Shown here piece by piece: positions 49,697 to 58,503 of a stretch of 64,000 nucleotides of DNA. A model generated the notes under the pieces. The model was not told the origin of the DNA. It made no database searches and saw only the letters and a list, made by a program, of their open reading frames with translations. Positions within the stretch are counted from its first letter, which is position 1, and the number at the start of each line of letters is the position of its first letter. The DNA comes from JBGSMF01 sp964651475 (lineage in GTDB: Bacteria; Chloroflexota; Anaerolineae; Fen-1058), in NCBI GenBank assembly GCA_964651475.1, contig CAZYXV010000001.1:186001-250000 (forward strand), written 5' to 3'. Made by a program: the position numbers and the translations under genes.

Positions 49697-49748
49697 ACCA
49701 CCAAGAACACAAAGAGAAAGCCTTTGTGCCCTTGGTGTACTTGGTGGT
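49697..49748. repeat. Imperfect inverted repeat with ACCACCAAG/CTTGGTGGT arms
   Basis: ACCACCAAG (49697-49705) pairs with CTTGGTGGT (49740-49748), and an inner CACAAAG (49708-49714) with CTTTGTG (49722-49728). It lies in the 149-nt space after fabF and could end its transcript. ACCACCAAG-type repeats are common low-complexity intergenic units in many genomes. Confidence 0.5.
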
Positions 49749-49805
49749 CAAAGAGTAGTGGCTGAGTAGTTACCATCACACAATATCACTTGCCAGGAGT
49801 TGAAC

Positions 49806-50510
49806 TTGCGTATCTATAAAAATGAAGCGTATATACGCCGCCGGGCGACGATAGGCCAGTGGGCTTTCTGGACGGCGCTGGGGGCGTTGGTGGGAGGAAT
49901 GATTGTTTCATTCCGGTGGCCGCAGTACACGTTCATCCCCTTGATCGCGCTGGCGGTCGGGTTCATCGTGGCGCAGATGAGCACGCACTATCTGAATCGT
50001 TTTGTGCGCCCGGATCGGCCCGATATTTCGCTGACGGCCGCGCTAAAGGGATTTAGCAACAACTATGCGTTGTATCACTATGTGACGCCTGCCTCGCACG
50101 TTTTATTGTCGCCTGAAGGCTGCTACGTGTTTGTCGTCAAGCTGCAGGGCGACCGGGTCGCCATCAAGGATGGACGCGGATATGAGCCGATCACGCTGGG
50201 GCGCATCATCACGCTTTTCGGGCGCGAAAGTGTGGGCGATCTGGCTCGCGAAGCGCAGATCGAGAGCGACGCCTTGACGCGCTACTTCGCCAAGCGCTTG
50301 CCGCAGGCACAGGTGACGGTGACGCCCGTCGTCGTCTTTGTGCACCCTAATGTCAAGCTGGACGTTCAGTCTTCGAGCGTGCCGGTGATGCACGCCAAGC
50401 AGCTCAAAGATTGGCTGCGCGGGCCGGGCAAGGTCAAGGGGCTGCCGGCGCAGACCCGCGAGCAAGTGGTCAACTTGTTTGGCGGCCAGGAATCTCAAGA
50501 AGCGTCTTGA
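49806..50510 (+). CDS. Membrane-anchored NERD-like hypothetical protein
   Basis: The 234-residue protein has two membrane spans (about residues 18-36 and 42-60) and then a soluble alpha/beta domain with the pattern ALYHYVTPASHVLLSPEGCY and VVKLQGDRVAIKDGRGYE. That domain resembles the start of nuclease-related (NERD-like) domains, but I do not see a full catalytic site, so the match is weak. I prefer the TTG at 49806, 6 nt after AGGAG, over the TTG at 49800. It precedes the GT2 gene and overlaps its alternative start, so joint transcription is likely. Confidence 0.65.
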   Translation: MRIYKNEAYIRRRATIGQWAFWTALGALVGGMIVSFRWPQYTFIPLIALAVGFIVAQMSTHYLNRFVRPDRPDISLTAALKGFSNNYALYHYVTPASHVLLSPEGCYVFVVKLQGDRVAIKDGRGYEPITLGRIITLFGRESVGDLAREAQIESDALTRYFAKRLPQAQVTVTPVVVFVHPNVKLDVQSSSVPVMHAKQLKDWLRGPGKVKGLPAQTREQVVNLFGGQESQEAS

Positions 50511-50565
50511 GGGGCTGCCCGTTCGGGGTGTGGCGCTCGCCGCGCGGCGCGCGGTCGAAACAGCG

Positions 50566-51309
50566 ATGAGTGAAAAAAAACTTGATAGCCTGAGCATCTT
50601 TTTCCCGTGCTACAATGACGCGGGGACGATTCCGACGATGGTGATTCGCGCCGCGCAGACGGCGCGTGAATTGACCGACGATTACGAAATTATTGTGCTG
50701 GACGATGGCAGCCAGGACGACTCGGTGCAGATCCTGGAAGAACTGGAGCGCATCGTCCCGCACCTGCGCCTCATCCGCCACGAGCGCCCCAGCGGCTATG
50801 GCGGCAACGTGCGCGCCGGCATCGCGGCCTCTACCAAAGAGTGGGTCTTTTACACCGACGGCGACGCGCAGTACGACGCGCGCGAGCTGGCTTTGCTGGC
50901 CCAGGCACTGACCCCCGGCGTGGACGTGGTCAACGGCTGGAAGCTCAAGCGGCGCGACCCGTTGTATCGCATTTGGATTGGGCTGGCTTATCAGTACTTT
51001 GTCAGGCTGATATTTGGCCTGGTCATCCGAGACGTAGACTGCGACTTTCGCCTGATGCGCCGCAGCATCTTTGACGTGGTGAGGCTGGAATCCGATACCG
51101 GCACCATCACGTTTGAAATGATCAAAAAGATCCAGGACGCCGGCTTTAAATTTGCCGAGGTCCCCGTTCACCATTTTTATCGCCAATACGGCACATCCCA
51201 GTTTTTTAACTTTGCCCGCGTGGCGCGCACGCTGGCCGCGTTGGCCAGGTGGTGGTGGCGCCTGGTGGTAAAGCAAGAAGGCAGGCGGAAAGTAACAAGT
51301 GGAAAGTAA
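50566..51309 (+). CDS. Family 2 glycosyltransferase
   Basis: The GT-A fold enzyme (247 residues from ATG 50566) has SIFFPCYNDAGTIP at the start, the DDGSQDDS motif near 50, the metal-binding YTDGDAQYD near 102 and the CDFRLMRR motif near 168. It lacks a membrane tail but has an Arg/Trp-rich end. It transfers sugar from an activated donor, probably to polyprenyl phosphate, because the layout (DPM1/GtrB-like core) and the next gene, a GT39-type enzyme using lipid-linked sugar, fit that route. The start is uncertain: 50479 (TTG) is also open. Confidence 0.83.
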   Translation: MSEKKLDSLSIFFPCYNDAGTIPTMVIRAAQTARELTDDYEIIVLDDGSQDDSVQILEELERIVPHLRLIRHERPSGYGGNVRAGIAASTKEWVFYTDGDAQYDARELALLAQALTPGVDVVNGWKLKRRDPLYRIWIGLAYQYFVRLIFGLVIRDVDCDFRLMRRSIFDVVRLESDTGTITFEMIKKIQDAGFKFAEVPVHHFYRQYGTSQFFNFARVARTLAALARWWWRLVVKQEGRRKVTSGK

Positions 51310-51438
51310 CAGGTAGAAAGTGACAGGTGGAAAGAAGAGGATGAACAGGCCCGGCAAAGAAACAAGGCAGCCAAACTCGCCTGTGCTGCTCACCTCTCAC
51401 CTCTCACCTTCCACCTTCCACTTTCCACTTTCTACTTT
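51286..51438. repeat. Low-complexity AAGTAACAGGTGG / CACCTTCCACTTT repeats
   Basis: 51286-51335 carries irregular tandem units of the form GAAAGTGACAGGTG, and 51390-51438 carries their reverse-complement type (CTCACCTTCCACTTTCCACT). The second block is inside the start of the next ORF, where it encodes TSHLSPSTFHFPLSTF. Similar units occur at 37527-37562 and 37608-37635. Confidence 0.7.
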
Positions 51439-53311
51439 TTACCTTCTCCCCTTCCTCCTGCTCGCCTTTGCGCTGCGCATGATCAACCTGGGGCGGCTGG
51501 GTCTGTGGGGCGACGAAGCCTGGGGGTTATACCTCAATCACCTGGGACTGGTGGGCTTGACAATAGAGACCGCGCGCGATATGCATCCCCCCGTTTATCA
51601 TTACGTTTCGTATTTTTGGGCGCAGGCGGCGGGTTCGGGCGAGTTTGCGCTGCGTTACATCTCGGTGTTCGCGGGGACGTTGAGCGTGGCGGCGACGTAC
51701 ACGCTGGGGCGACGCCTGGCGGGGCGGCGCGCGGGAATGTTGAGCGCGCTATTGATGGCGTGCGCGCCGTTTGCGGTGTACTATAGCCAGGAGGCGCGTC
51801 CTTACATAATGGCGTTGTTGTGGTGCGTATTGGCCGCCTATGTGCTGCTGCGCGCTTTGCAGCGGCCGACGCGCCTGGCGTGGGCGGGCTATGGGGTGAT
51901 GTCGTTTTTGGCGGCCTTTACGTTGTATTCCACCGCGTTGTGGATCGGCATGCACGGCTTGCTCGTGCTGGCGCGGCGCGATTGGCGGCGGTGTTTCCCC
52001 ACGTGGCTGGGCGTGGAGATGGGCGTGCTGCTCCTATCCGCGCCGTGGCTGTGGCTTTTTGGCCGTGCTATTGGAACAGAAATCAAGGTGCAAGGCGAAT
52101 TTACGGCGCGCGCCGTGCTGCCGCTGCACTCGCTGGCGGCGCGCATGGTGCAAGGCATGCTGGCCGGCATCACTTTGCCGGCATCTACATCGCTGTGGAT
52201 AGCCGCTTTGCTGGCGGCGCTGGGGGCAGGCGGGATGGCGCTGGCGCGGCGGCGCGGCTGGATGGCAGCGGCGCTGCCGGCGGCCCTGGCCTTTTTGCCG
52301 GTGATAGTATTGTATCCCATCCATCTTTACCTGCCCTGGTTCGAGCCGCGCGTGCTGGTGTTTTGCGCCGCGCCGCTTTACGTATTGCTGGCGGCGGGAT
52401 TAGATGGGTGGTTATCGCGCGGAGCAGGCTGGTTAGCGGCAGCGGGCATGATGGTGGCCGCGGTGTGGGGCGTGGCGCTGAACGATTACTATCACTTTGA
52501 TCGTTATTCGCCCGCCGTAGAAGATTACCGTCCGCTCATCGCGCGCGTGCAAAGCGCCGCCGCGCCGGGCGACGTGGTGTTGTATAACGCGCGCTGGAAC
52601 GTGGGTTATTTTGAGGCGTATTACGGCGGGCCGGCGTTGGATTTCCGCCCGCTGCTGCCGGCGTCTATCGAGGGGATTCAAGATCGCCCTCGCCAGGTGT
52701 GGGTGGTGGCGCGCGACATTGTTCGCCACCCCGGCGGCCCCAGGCCCGAAGACCAGGCCGAGGATGCACTTTCGGCGGCGGCGTTCAAAGTGGAAGAAGC
52801 GTGGTTTGGGCAGGTGCGGCTGGCGCGTTACGTCATCGCGCCGCAAGGCGCGGCGGCGCGCCATTTTGTGAACGTGGCCTTTGAGCGCGGCGTTGCGTTG
52901 AGCGAGTTTGTTATACAAGCGGCTGAATCGGATGATGGCGTGCTAGTCGTCAGGCCAGGGCAGGCGCTTTACCTGAATTTGATCTGGCAGGCCAGTCAAA
53001 CGCTTGACATTGCCTATAATGTTTTTTCGCACATCATCGGGCCAATCAATCCGGCCACGGGCAATCCCGTGTGGGCGCAGCACGACGGCGTGCCGGGCAA
53101 CCAGGAGCGCCCGCCGACGAGCTGGGCGGCGGGCGAAAAGGTCCTCGACCGGCGCGTGATGTGGGTAAACGCCGCCGCCCCGCCCGGCGATTACGCGCTC
53201 GAGGTTGGCCTGTACGACCCCGGCACAGGCGCGCGGCTGCGAGTGGTGCAGCCTGACGGCGCACTGGCCGATAGCGCCATCTTGATGCGCGTGCGGGTGA
53301 TCGAGCCGTGA
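51341..53311 (+). CDS. GT39/PMT-type membrane glycosyltransferase
   Basis: The 656-residue protein has about ten membrane spans in its first 440 residues and a soluble extracytoplasmic tail of about 215 residues. The first outer loop carries LGLWGDEAW and MHPPVYHYVSYFW, the acidic D-E and H-P-P-x-Y/L signatures of GT39/ArnT-like enzymes. It probably moves a sugar from polyprenyl phosphate to a protein or lipid outside the membrane. The ATG at 51341 is used; its first 40 residues are encoded by low-complexity repeats. The upstream GT2 gene could supply the lipid-linked sugar. Confidence 0.85.
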   Translation: MNRPGKETRQPNSPVLLTSHLSPSTFHFPLSTFYLLPFLLLAFALRMINLGRLGLWGDEAWGLYLNHLGLVGLTIETARDMHPPVYHYVSYFWAQAAGSGEFALRYISVFAGTLSVAATYTLGRRLAGRRAGMLSALLMACAPFAVYYSQEARPYIMALLWCVLAAYVLLRALQRPTRLAWAGYGVMSFLAAFTLYSTALWIGMHGLLVLARRDWRRCFPTWLGVEMGVLLLSAPWLWLFGRAIGTEIKVQGEFTARAVLPLHSLAARMVQGMLAGITLPASTSLWIAALLAALGAGGMALARRRGWMAAALPAALAFLPVIVLYPIHLYLPWFEPRVLVFCAAPLYVLLAAGLDGWLSRGAGWLAAAGMMVAAVWGVALNDYYHFDRYSPAVEDYRPLIARVQSAAAPGDVVLYNARWNVGYFEAYYGGPALDFRPLLPASIEGIQDRPRQVWVVARDIVRHPGGPRPEDQAEDALSAAAFKVEEAWFGQVRLARYVIAPQGAAARHFVNVAFERGVALSEFVIQAAESDDGVLVVRPGQALYLNLIWQASQTLDIAYNVFSHIIGPINPATGNPVWAQHDGVPGNQERPPTSWAAGEKVLDRRVMWVNAAAPPGDYALEVGLYDPGTGARLRVVQPDGALADSAILMRVRVIEP

Positions 53312-53797
53312 GTGGCAGCGCAAGTTATTTCCCGCGGAGTCATTTCGATGGTCATGCCCACCATGCCATTTTCCTGATATTCATATGCCTGCCGGTAAAT
53401 CGCCATAGCATCTTGCGCGGTTTTGCCCACACGCCTGTATCCGCCATACAGGCCTGTCTGCCATCCGGACAGAATGCCTACATGACCCCAAACAGGAACG
53501 TAATTGTCTGACAGGAATTTCAGCGTGTCACTTTTGATTCCCATTATGAGCACAGAGTCGGCGCCTTCTTCAAGCACTTGTGTTTTCGCCACGTTGTTCG
53601 GCGTTTTCCTCGGGAGCTATGTACCGGATTACATCAACACCAGCGTATTCGCAAAACATGGTAAAGAACGGGTCATTCCACATTGGACAAATCTGGACGA
53701 TCTTTTCGCCTCTTTCCTTCATCTTTTGGAGATGCCAGACCGCTTTCCTTTTTGTGTCAAACAACGATGCTTTGAGTTCTGTTTTCTTTTCTGCCAT
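53312..53797 (-). pseudogene. Decayed PanB-like (ketopantoate hydroxymethyltransferase family) gene
   Basis: Two minus-strand frames hold parts of one protein. 53797 (ATG with AAAGGAG upstream) to about 53590 has MKERGEKIVQICPMWNDPFF and CEYAGVDVIRY. 53592 to about 53312, in a second frame, has EEGADSVLIMG, VPVWGHVGILSGWQTGLYGG and the ENGMVGMTIEMTPREIT end. PanB proteins need about 50 residues between these parts and about 80 more at the end, so there is an internal deletion, a frameshift and a 3' truncation at the GT39 stop. Confidence 0.75.
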
Positions 53798-53819
53798 TGC
53801 TCATTACTCCTTTTTTAGA

Positions 53820-54059
53820 TTTGAAAACGATATCTCTATTATGAATTAATTTCTATTGGTGTCTATACATAGAACTATTTTTCGAATATCATGCCGCGCG
53901 AACAGTTGGGGCTGTGGTGGGCGAGTGCAGGTGGTGGTGGTGAGTGAGCGAGCGCCGACGGGCCGCCGTTGGAAGAGACGGCGCAGGTAGAGGTAACACT
54001 AACGACGGATGGGGGGCTAAAGTGGCATAACCTCGCTTGGGGAGGCAGGGTGGCGCCTT
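53820..54059. other. Intergenic region with possible gene debris
   Basis: This 240-nt stretch between the PanB remnant and the AraC gene is AT-rich at first and GC-rich after 53890. Short open fragments exist on the plus strand (53891, MPREQLGLWWASAG, then a stop; and a beta-like stretch ending at 54104), but no start with a ribosome site. I see no promoter pair or RNA. Confidence 0.4.
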
Positions 54060-54911
54060 TTACCCAAGAGGAATGTATACTTCTCGTTCAAATTCTGGAT
54101 TGTCCGCCGCGCTGAAATTGCGCCTGGACCGTTCGACGACCAGCGAGTACGAGACGCGCCGCTCGGTTTGAGGCGCCCAGGTGTGATACACATAGTCCAG
54201 CGTCAGCGGCAAGTCTTGCGTGGAACCCTTGTGAACAAAGCGGGCGTGCTGTTGGGCCGGGATAGTTTTCATTGCCAGGGCCGGGCTGGCCGTTTTCACG
54301 CTCTGCGCTGGGATAGCGGCCATGTACAATAGCCCCCGTTCTTCCCAATCATCTGGATAATAAGTGAGGCCATAATACTCGCTTGGCTCAATCACCTCGC
54401 TGTTTTTCAACTCTTGATCGAGCCATTGCCAAACCTCAATAGTCGCCGGGGCATTTTTGACCAACGTCATTACCCCGGCGACTTGAACGGCGTCCTTTTC
54501 CTCCAGAAGCGGTCTCAGGTAATCTCCCTTGCTGATGTGTTCAAGATGCGCCAGCGTCAGCCTGGGCATCAGCCGCCGCCGATCCAGGCAGCCTTGCTTG
54601 CGTAGCTGGTTGGGCTGCATATCAAACACGCGCTTAAAGGCGCGCGAAAACGTTTCGGGCGCGTTGAACTGATAGTCGAGCGCAATGTCTATTAGCTTGT
54701 GGTCGCTGTGCAGCAGCGCCGCCGCCGCTTCGGCCAGCCGGCGGCGCATCAGGTAATCATAGGGCGTGTGGTGCGTCGCCTGGTTAAAGGTCCGGCAAAA
54801 GTGGTACAGCGAGTACGACGCCGCCCCCGCCACGTCTGCGATGGTGATGGCGCGTTGGAGATTATCTTCGATAAAGTCAATGGCCTGAGCCACTAGTTCG
54901 AGGTAAGGCAT
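54060..54911 (-). CDS. AraC-family regulator with GyrI-like effector domain
   Basis: The 283-residue protein has two AraC helix-turn-helix units at about residues 8-105 (ITIADVAGAASYSLYHFCRT; LIDIALDYQFNAPETFSRAF then KRVFDMQPNQLRK). A C-terminal GyrI-like/SOUL-type ligand-binding domain follows at about 130-283. This order is that of Rob/SoxS-like and MerR-like multidrug sensors. Stop and start are adjacent to the TrmO gene (54911/54912), so they share a transcript. It probably senses a hydrophobic compound. A second GyrI-like protein lies at 56570. Confidence 0.88.
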   Translation of the reverse strand: MPYLELVAQAIDFIEDNLQRAITIADVAGAASYSLYHFCRTFNQATHHTPYDYLMRRRLAEAAAALLHSDHKLIDIALDYQFNAPETFSRAFKRVFDMQPNQLRKQGCLDRRRLMPRLTLAHLEHISKGDYLRPLLEEKDAVQVAGVMTLVKNAPATIEVWQWLDQELKNSEVIEPSEYYGLTYYPDDWEERGLLYMAAIPAQSVKTASPALAMKTIPAQQHARFVHKGSTQDLPLTLDYVYHTWAPQTERRVSYSLVVERSRRNFSAADNPEFEREVYIPLG

Positions 54912-55394
54912 CTATTGCGCATTAACGAACTCGGACGCCCAATCAAAACTGGCCGAATCCTCATACCATTTTGGCCAATGGCTGCACCATTGGGGCGTAT
55001 GGACATCCCGTATTCGGTCAACCGATGGATGGTACGGCTTCAAGTCAATGATCGGCGTTCCGTCTTCCGCGTCAATATAGGGGATGTAAATTATCCCACG
55101 CTCGTGATCTATTTTCAGTATGGCCGCCGCGGTGAGGGCAATCGGGTTGGGCCTGAGAGGGGAACGTGTGGCAAAAATCCCCAATGCGGCGGGGGAACGT
55201 TTGTATGGCTGCTCACATTCCACTATTTTCCTGGATCCCGCATCGTCGCACAGGTGCCCCCACCAGAATACGTTGACGTGGCTAAAGCCTTCCAGACCTT
55301 TCAGAGCGGGTCTATAATCTGGATGGATGTCCAGGTAAAATCCGCCTTCCGCGCAGCGGATGTGGCCGATGGGCGAGACTGTAAATGTTTTCAT
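54912..55394 (-). CDS. TrmO/TsaA family tRNA methyltransferase
   Basis: The 160-residue protein has the UPF0066/TrmO pattern: VSPIGHIRC at the start, LEGFSHVNVFWWGHLCD near 35 and the signature FATRSPLRPNPIALTAA near 80, then DGTPIIDLKPYHPSVD. Escherichia coli TrmO uses SAM to methylate N6-threonylcarbamoyladenosine-37 of tRNA-Thr. This homologue lacks the C-terminal domain of the E. coli enzyme and so may act on something else. ATG at 55394 has GAGGTG upstream. It touches the AraC gene. Confidence 0.85.
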   Translation of the reverse strand: MKTFTVSPIGHIRCAEGGFYLDIHPDYRPALKGLEGFSHVNVFWWGHLCDDAGSRKIVECEQPYKRSPAALGIFATRSPLRPNPIALTAAAILKIDHERGIIYIPYIDAEDGTPIIDLKPYHPSVDRIRDVHTPQWCSHWPKWYEDSASFDWASEFVNAQ

Positions 55395-55410
55395 AGTATT
55401 CACCTCTGTA

Positions 55411-55833
55411 TTATATTTGCTTTCGCATCGTTTCGCGAATAGTCACATAACCCAAGGCAACCCACGTGGATTTGCCTTCCTGGTTTTTAGAGTCCACCAG
55501 CAGATCAATGGTTGAAACGCCTCGTTCGCGCAGGATTTCAACGAGTTTGCCTTCCATTTGGCGCATGACGCCGTTTCTCCGATAGGCTGGCTCTACGTAT
55601 CCCTTCATCATGTACGCCGTGCGCGCGCTTTTCAGTTCCGCGCCAGTGAACCCAATGATTTTCCCATCTTCGACGGCAACCAGATGAATATACCGCGACG
55701 TTGAGAACCGGCGCCTGATGTGCCGCAAATGATTTTCTACCGTCCATTCAAAAGCGCCAAGATGGAGCGTCAGGTCTCTGGTCATCTCTGCGATTCTGCG
55801 CAGGTCATTTTCTGTAGCGTATCGAATTTCCAT
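55411..55833 (-). CDS. GNAT acetyltransferase
   Basis: The 140-residue single-domain protein has the motif order of GNAT enzymes: MEIRYATENDLRRIAEM start, IHLVAVEDGKIIGFTGAELK, acetyl-CoA loop in GYVEPAYRRNGVMRQMEGKL near 78-97, and DSKNQEGKSTWVALGYV. The substrate is not predictable. It lies 3 nt after the alpha/beta hydrolase gene and 16 nt before TrmO, in one minus-strand run. Confidence 0.85.
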   Translation of the reverse strand: MEIRYATENDLRRIAEMTRDLTLHLGAFEWTVENHLRHIRRRFSTSRYIHLVAVEDGKIIGFTGAELKSARTAYMMKGYVEPAYRRNGVMRQMEGKLVEILRERGVSTIDLLVDSKNQEGKSTWVALGYVTIRETMRKQI

Positions 55834-55836
55834 TGG

Positions 55837-56586
55837 TCAAACATGATCCTTGAAAAATGCAGTGGCCACCGGAAACACTTGATCAATGGCGCTAAACTCT
55901 CGGGGATGATTGAGGCCTGGGATAATTTCTACCCGCACGCCTGTGCCAGCCAGCACCGGGCGATTGGCTTGCACCCAATTCATCAAGCGTTTGTTCTTGT
56001 CGCCGGCCAGCAGCAGAGTGGGGCAGCCAACGTCGCCGGGCTGGATGCCGGGCCAGCTTCGCATGGCCTGGAAGCAAGCCAACAACGCGGGCATCTGGTT
56101 TTTGAGCGTCGCCTTGCGCTTTTGCGCGCCTCGAGCCTGCGCCGCCGGTTTCCATTTGTTCGTCATGTCGTTGATATAGCTGTCGAACTCGTCGTCCACC
56201 GCCGGCCCAAATGGCGCGCCAACCATAGCGATGGCCGTCGCCCGCTCTGACCAGGCGCCCAGGTAGCGGGCGACCATGCCGCCGAGGCTGTAGCCCCACA
56301 CCGCAAAGGTTCGCACCTGGCAGGCATCTGCCACCGCGTATACGTCGGCGCAGATTTTTTCAATGGCATACCCGCCGCTGGCGGATGGACAGTCGCTCTC
56401 GCCTGTTCCGCGCAAGTCAACCGTGATCACGCGATAATCTTGTTTCAAGCGCGCCACGTAACCCAGCTTGTGCCAATCCTGCCGGGTTTTGCCCGCGCCG
56501 TGCAGCAGCACTAGCGCGGGACCATCGCCGGTGATGTCATAGGCTATGCGCGTCTCGTCGGGTGAAAGGCTAAACTGTGTGTTCAT
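55837..56586 (-). CDS. Alpha/beta hydrolase
   Basis: The 249-residue protein has the oxyanion loop LLHGAGKTRQDW, the nucleophile elbow GYSLGGM (Ser near 94), an acidic residue in LLLAGDKNKRL (Asp near 190) and the His in PGLNHPREFS (near 229), so the triad is complete. The closest layout is the esterase/haloperoxidase group (VDLRGTGESDCP). Cytoplasmic. I start at the ATG at 56586, which overlaps the upstream gene by 17 nt; an earlier ATG at 56613 is possible. Confidence 0.88.
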   Translation of the reverse strand: MNTQFSLSPDETRIAYDITGDGPALVLLHGAGKTRQDWHKLGYVARLKQDYRVITVDLRGTGESDCPSASGGYAIEKICADVYAVADACQVRTFAVWGYSLGGMVARYLGAWSERATAIAMVGAPFGPAVDDEFDSYINDMTNKWKPAAQARGAQKRKATLKNQMPALLACFQAMRSWPGIQPGDVGCPTLLLAGDKNKRLMNWVQANRPVLAGTGVRVEIIPGLNHPREFSAIDQVFPVATAFFKDHV

Positions 56587-57091
56587 GGGCAGGCTCAATG
56601 GGAACGTAAACATCCAGAATGGATTCGTCTATGTGCTGGACATCCTTGAATCGCTCGTCGTAAAGCTGGAATCCATAGGGGTGCGGGCGCACATAGCCCT
56701 CCTGGGTCATCCATCCCTGGATCAGCCTGGACCAATCCGAATTGATCTGCTGCCCGCGCAGGGTGAAAACGACATAGGTGGCAGGCGGCAAGAGCTTGAC
56801 CAATAGCTCGATGGGCAGTGCGCCCAACTGTTCCACCTCCAGCCCGACAAAGACTTCGAACTCGCCGGTCTGCGGCGTTTCAGGGTGTTCGATGTGTACC
56901 TCGTACAAGACCGCGCTGGTTTTGACGTGCTCGATAGCGCCGGGATGCTGCGTCCAATATCCCATAAAGCGCTTCCAGAGCCGCCCAATCTCGTTTTCTT
57001 CGGTCCACCCTCCGCTGAACTTGAAGGGATCGCCGAAAAAACTAAACCCTACCAAAATTATCTGCGGCTTTTCGACCAGTGTTGGTTCCAT
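56570..57091 (-). CDS. GyrI-like effector-binding protein
   Basis: The 173-residue protein matches the stand-alone GyrI-like/effector-binding fold: MEPTLVEKPQIILVGFSFFG start, EIGRLWKRFMGYW helix, VGLEVEQLGALPI and the LPPATYVVFTLRG strand, with an EGYVRPHPYGFQLYDER end. These domains bind small hydrophobic compounds or block gyrase. It heads the run AraC-TrmO-GNAT-hydrolase-GyrI and overlaps the hydrolase gene. No clear promoter is visible upstream. Confidence 0.83.
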   Translation of the reverse strand: MEPTLVEKPQIILVGFSFFGDPFKFSGGWTEENEIGRLWKRFMGYWTQHPGAIEHVKTSAVLYEVHIEHPETPQTGEFEVFVGLEVEQLGALPIELLVKLLPPATYVVFTLRGQQINSDWSRLIQGWMTQEGYVRPHPYGFQLYDERFKDVQHIDESILDVYVPIEPAHEHTV

Positions 57092-57543
57092 AGCACATTC
57101 CTCAATAGCTTACCCCTCGCCGGGTTCCAATCCAATGCCATTCTCCGGCATTCGGTTGGGCCGATCGGCCAGCCGGTTTGAGATACGAGCTTTTTTCACT
57201 CAATCGCAAACCGGATAATAAGCCTCCAGGCCCGCTTGGCGCAGGTTGACGTGGGGATGCTGGGCTGCGCCAGACAGAAGCCAGTATAGCAGAGGAACGT
57301 AAAATTATCTTGATGCAGGTTGCTGTTGTTAGCCCAGGGAATCTCGTTTGCTAGATGCTAAACTGACGATTTTTGCGGAGGCGGCTTTTCCGCCCGCAGT
57401 CCAACTGCGGGCGAAGCGGCAACAGTCCCACTCTGGCTTGGCATACAGTTTTTGACTTTTGCCCTACTTGGATATAGAATTCCGGGCGCTGGTCATGCCC
57501 GGCGTGCAGGCCGCGTTGTGAAATAGATAAAGGAGGGACGGCA
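57092..57543. other. Intergenic region with hairpin and promoter
   Basis: This 452-nt stretch separates divergent genes. It holds a perfect 10-bp hairpin with 3-nt loop (CGCCCGCAGT/ACTGCGGGCG, 57391-57413) and the promoter at 57452. I see no ORF with a ribosome site and no RNA gene. Confidence 0.6.
57452..57480 (+). promoter_or_regulatory. Promoter of the polytopic membrane protein gene
   Basis: TTGACT (57452-57457) and TAGAAT (57475-57480) with a 17-nt spacer, 63 nt before the ATG at 57544. Confidence 0.65.
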
Positions 57544-58503
57544 ATGGAAAAGACAAACTACAAAGATCGTACCCGTCTGATCGCCGCCATTGGAGTTCTC
57601 TTGCTGCTGGTTGGCCTGGCGGTTGGTTTTTTGGCCCCGCTCGAAATGTATTGCTTTTATCTTTTTTCTGAGGGAGGGCGCTTTTATTACGAGGGATTTG
57701 GGTTTGGTTCTTTCATGTTTGGCAACATTGCCGGCCAAATCGTGGGTTACTATCTGATTGCGGCCCTGTGCGTCCCGCTCGGCTATGGACATTTGACCAT
57801 GCGGCGATGGGCCAGGACACTGGCGCTAACTTTGCTTTGGTCGTGGTTGGTGGTCGGCGCGCCTCTGACCGTTGTGGTTTCTTTCGTATTGTTGGGAAGT
57901 AAAGACCTCTCTCTGCCGGCCGCTCTGGCGGCGCTTGTTGTTCTGGTATTGTCTTACCTGGTGTTGCCATGGTTGCTTATCCGGTTCTACCAGGGCAGAA
58001 ATGTCAGGCAAAGCTTTGAAGCTCGAGATGCTGGTCCTTCTTGGGTCGAGGCGCTGCCTATGCCCATCCTTGTATTGAGCGCTTTGTACTTGTTCTACAT
58101 TGTCATCCTGCATCTCCTCATCTTGTTCAATGGCATGTTCCCGCTTTTTGGCGTTTTTGTATTTGGCTTTCGGGGGATTCTTTTACTCGATATCTCGATA
58201 ATGTGCCTGGCCGGCCTCGTGTGGGGGACGCTGCGACAGCGAGGGTGGGCGTGGTGGGGCGCTGTGATTGGGTTGGGCTTGTTCACCTTCTCGACAGTGC
58301 TCACCTTTTTCAGATCCAGCTATCTGACTATTTTATCTGGGCTGGCCTTCCCGCCGCGGGAAATAGACATCTTGGACGGGGTGCCAGCCCAGGGCTATCA
58401 TTTTGCCGTGCTGGTTGGAATACCGCTTGTCGTAACCTGGGTCGTGGCCATTCTATCGAAACGACACTTTACGTTACTCCTTCCACCCAAACGGCTTATT
58501 TGA
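57544..58503 (+). CDS. Hypothetical polytopic membrane protein
   Basis: The 319-residue protein has about eight hydrophobic segments (residues 14-33, 58-80, 95-120, 127-150, 172-197, 205-225, 232-255 and 285-305) and short charged loops. No signature of transporters, kinases or peptidases is seen. It begins RDRTRLIAAIGVLLLLVGLA-like after a short basic start. The ribosome site AAAGGAGGG is excellent and a 17-spaced promoter lies upstream. Its 3' end overlaps the convergent redox-cluster gene by 8 nt. Confidence 0.78.
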   Translation: MEKTNYKDRTRLIAAIGVLLLLVGLAVGFLAPLEMYCFYLFSEGGRFYYEGFGFGSFMFGNIAGQIVGYYLIAALCVPLGYGHLTMRRWARTLALTLLWSWLVVGAPLTVVVSFVLLGSKDLSLPAALAALVVLVLSYLVLPWLLIRFYQGRNVRQSFEARDAGPSWVEALPMPILVLSALYLFYIVILHLLILFNGMFPLFGVFVFGFRGILLLDISIMCLAGLVWGTLRQRGWAWWGAVIGLGLFTFSTVLTFFRSSYLTILSGLAFPPREIDILDGVPAQGYHFAVLVGIPLVVTWVVAILSKRHFTLLLPPKRLI

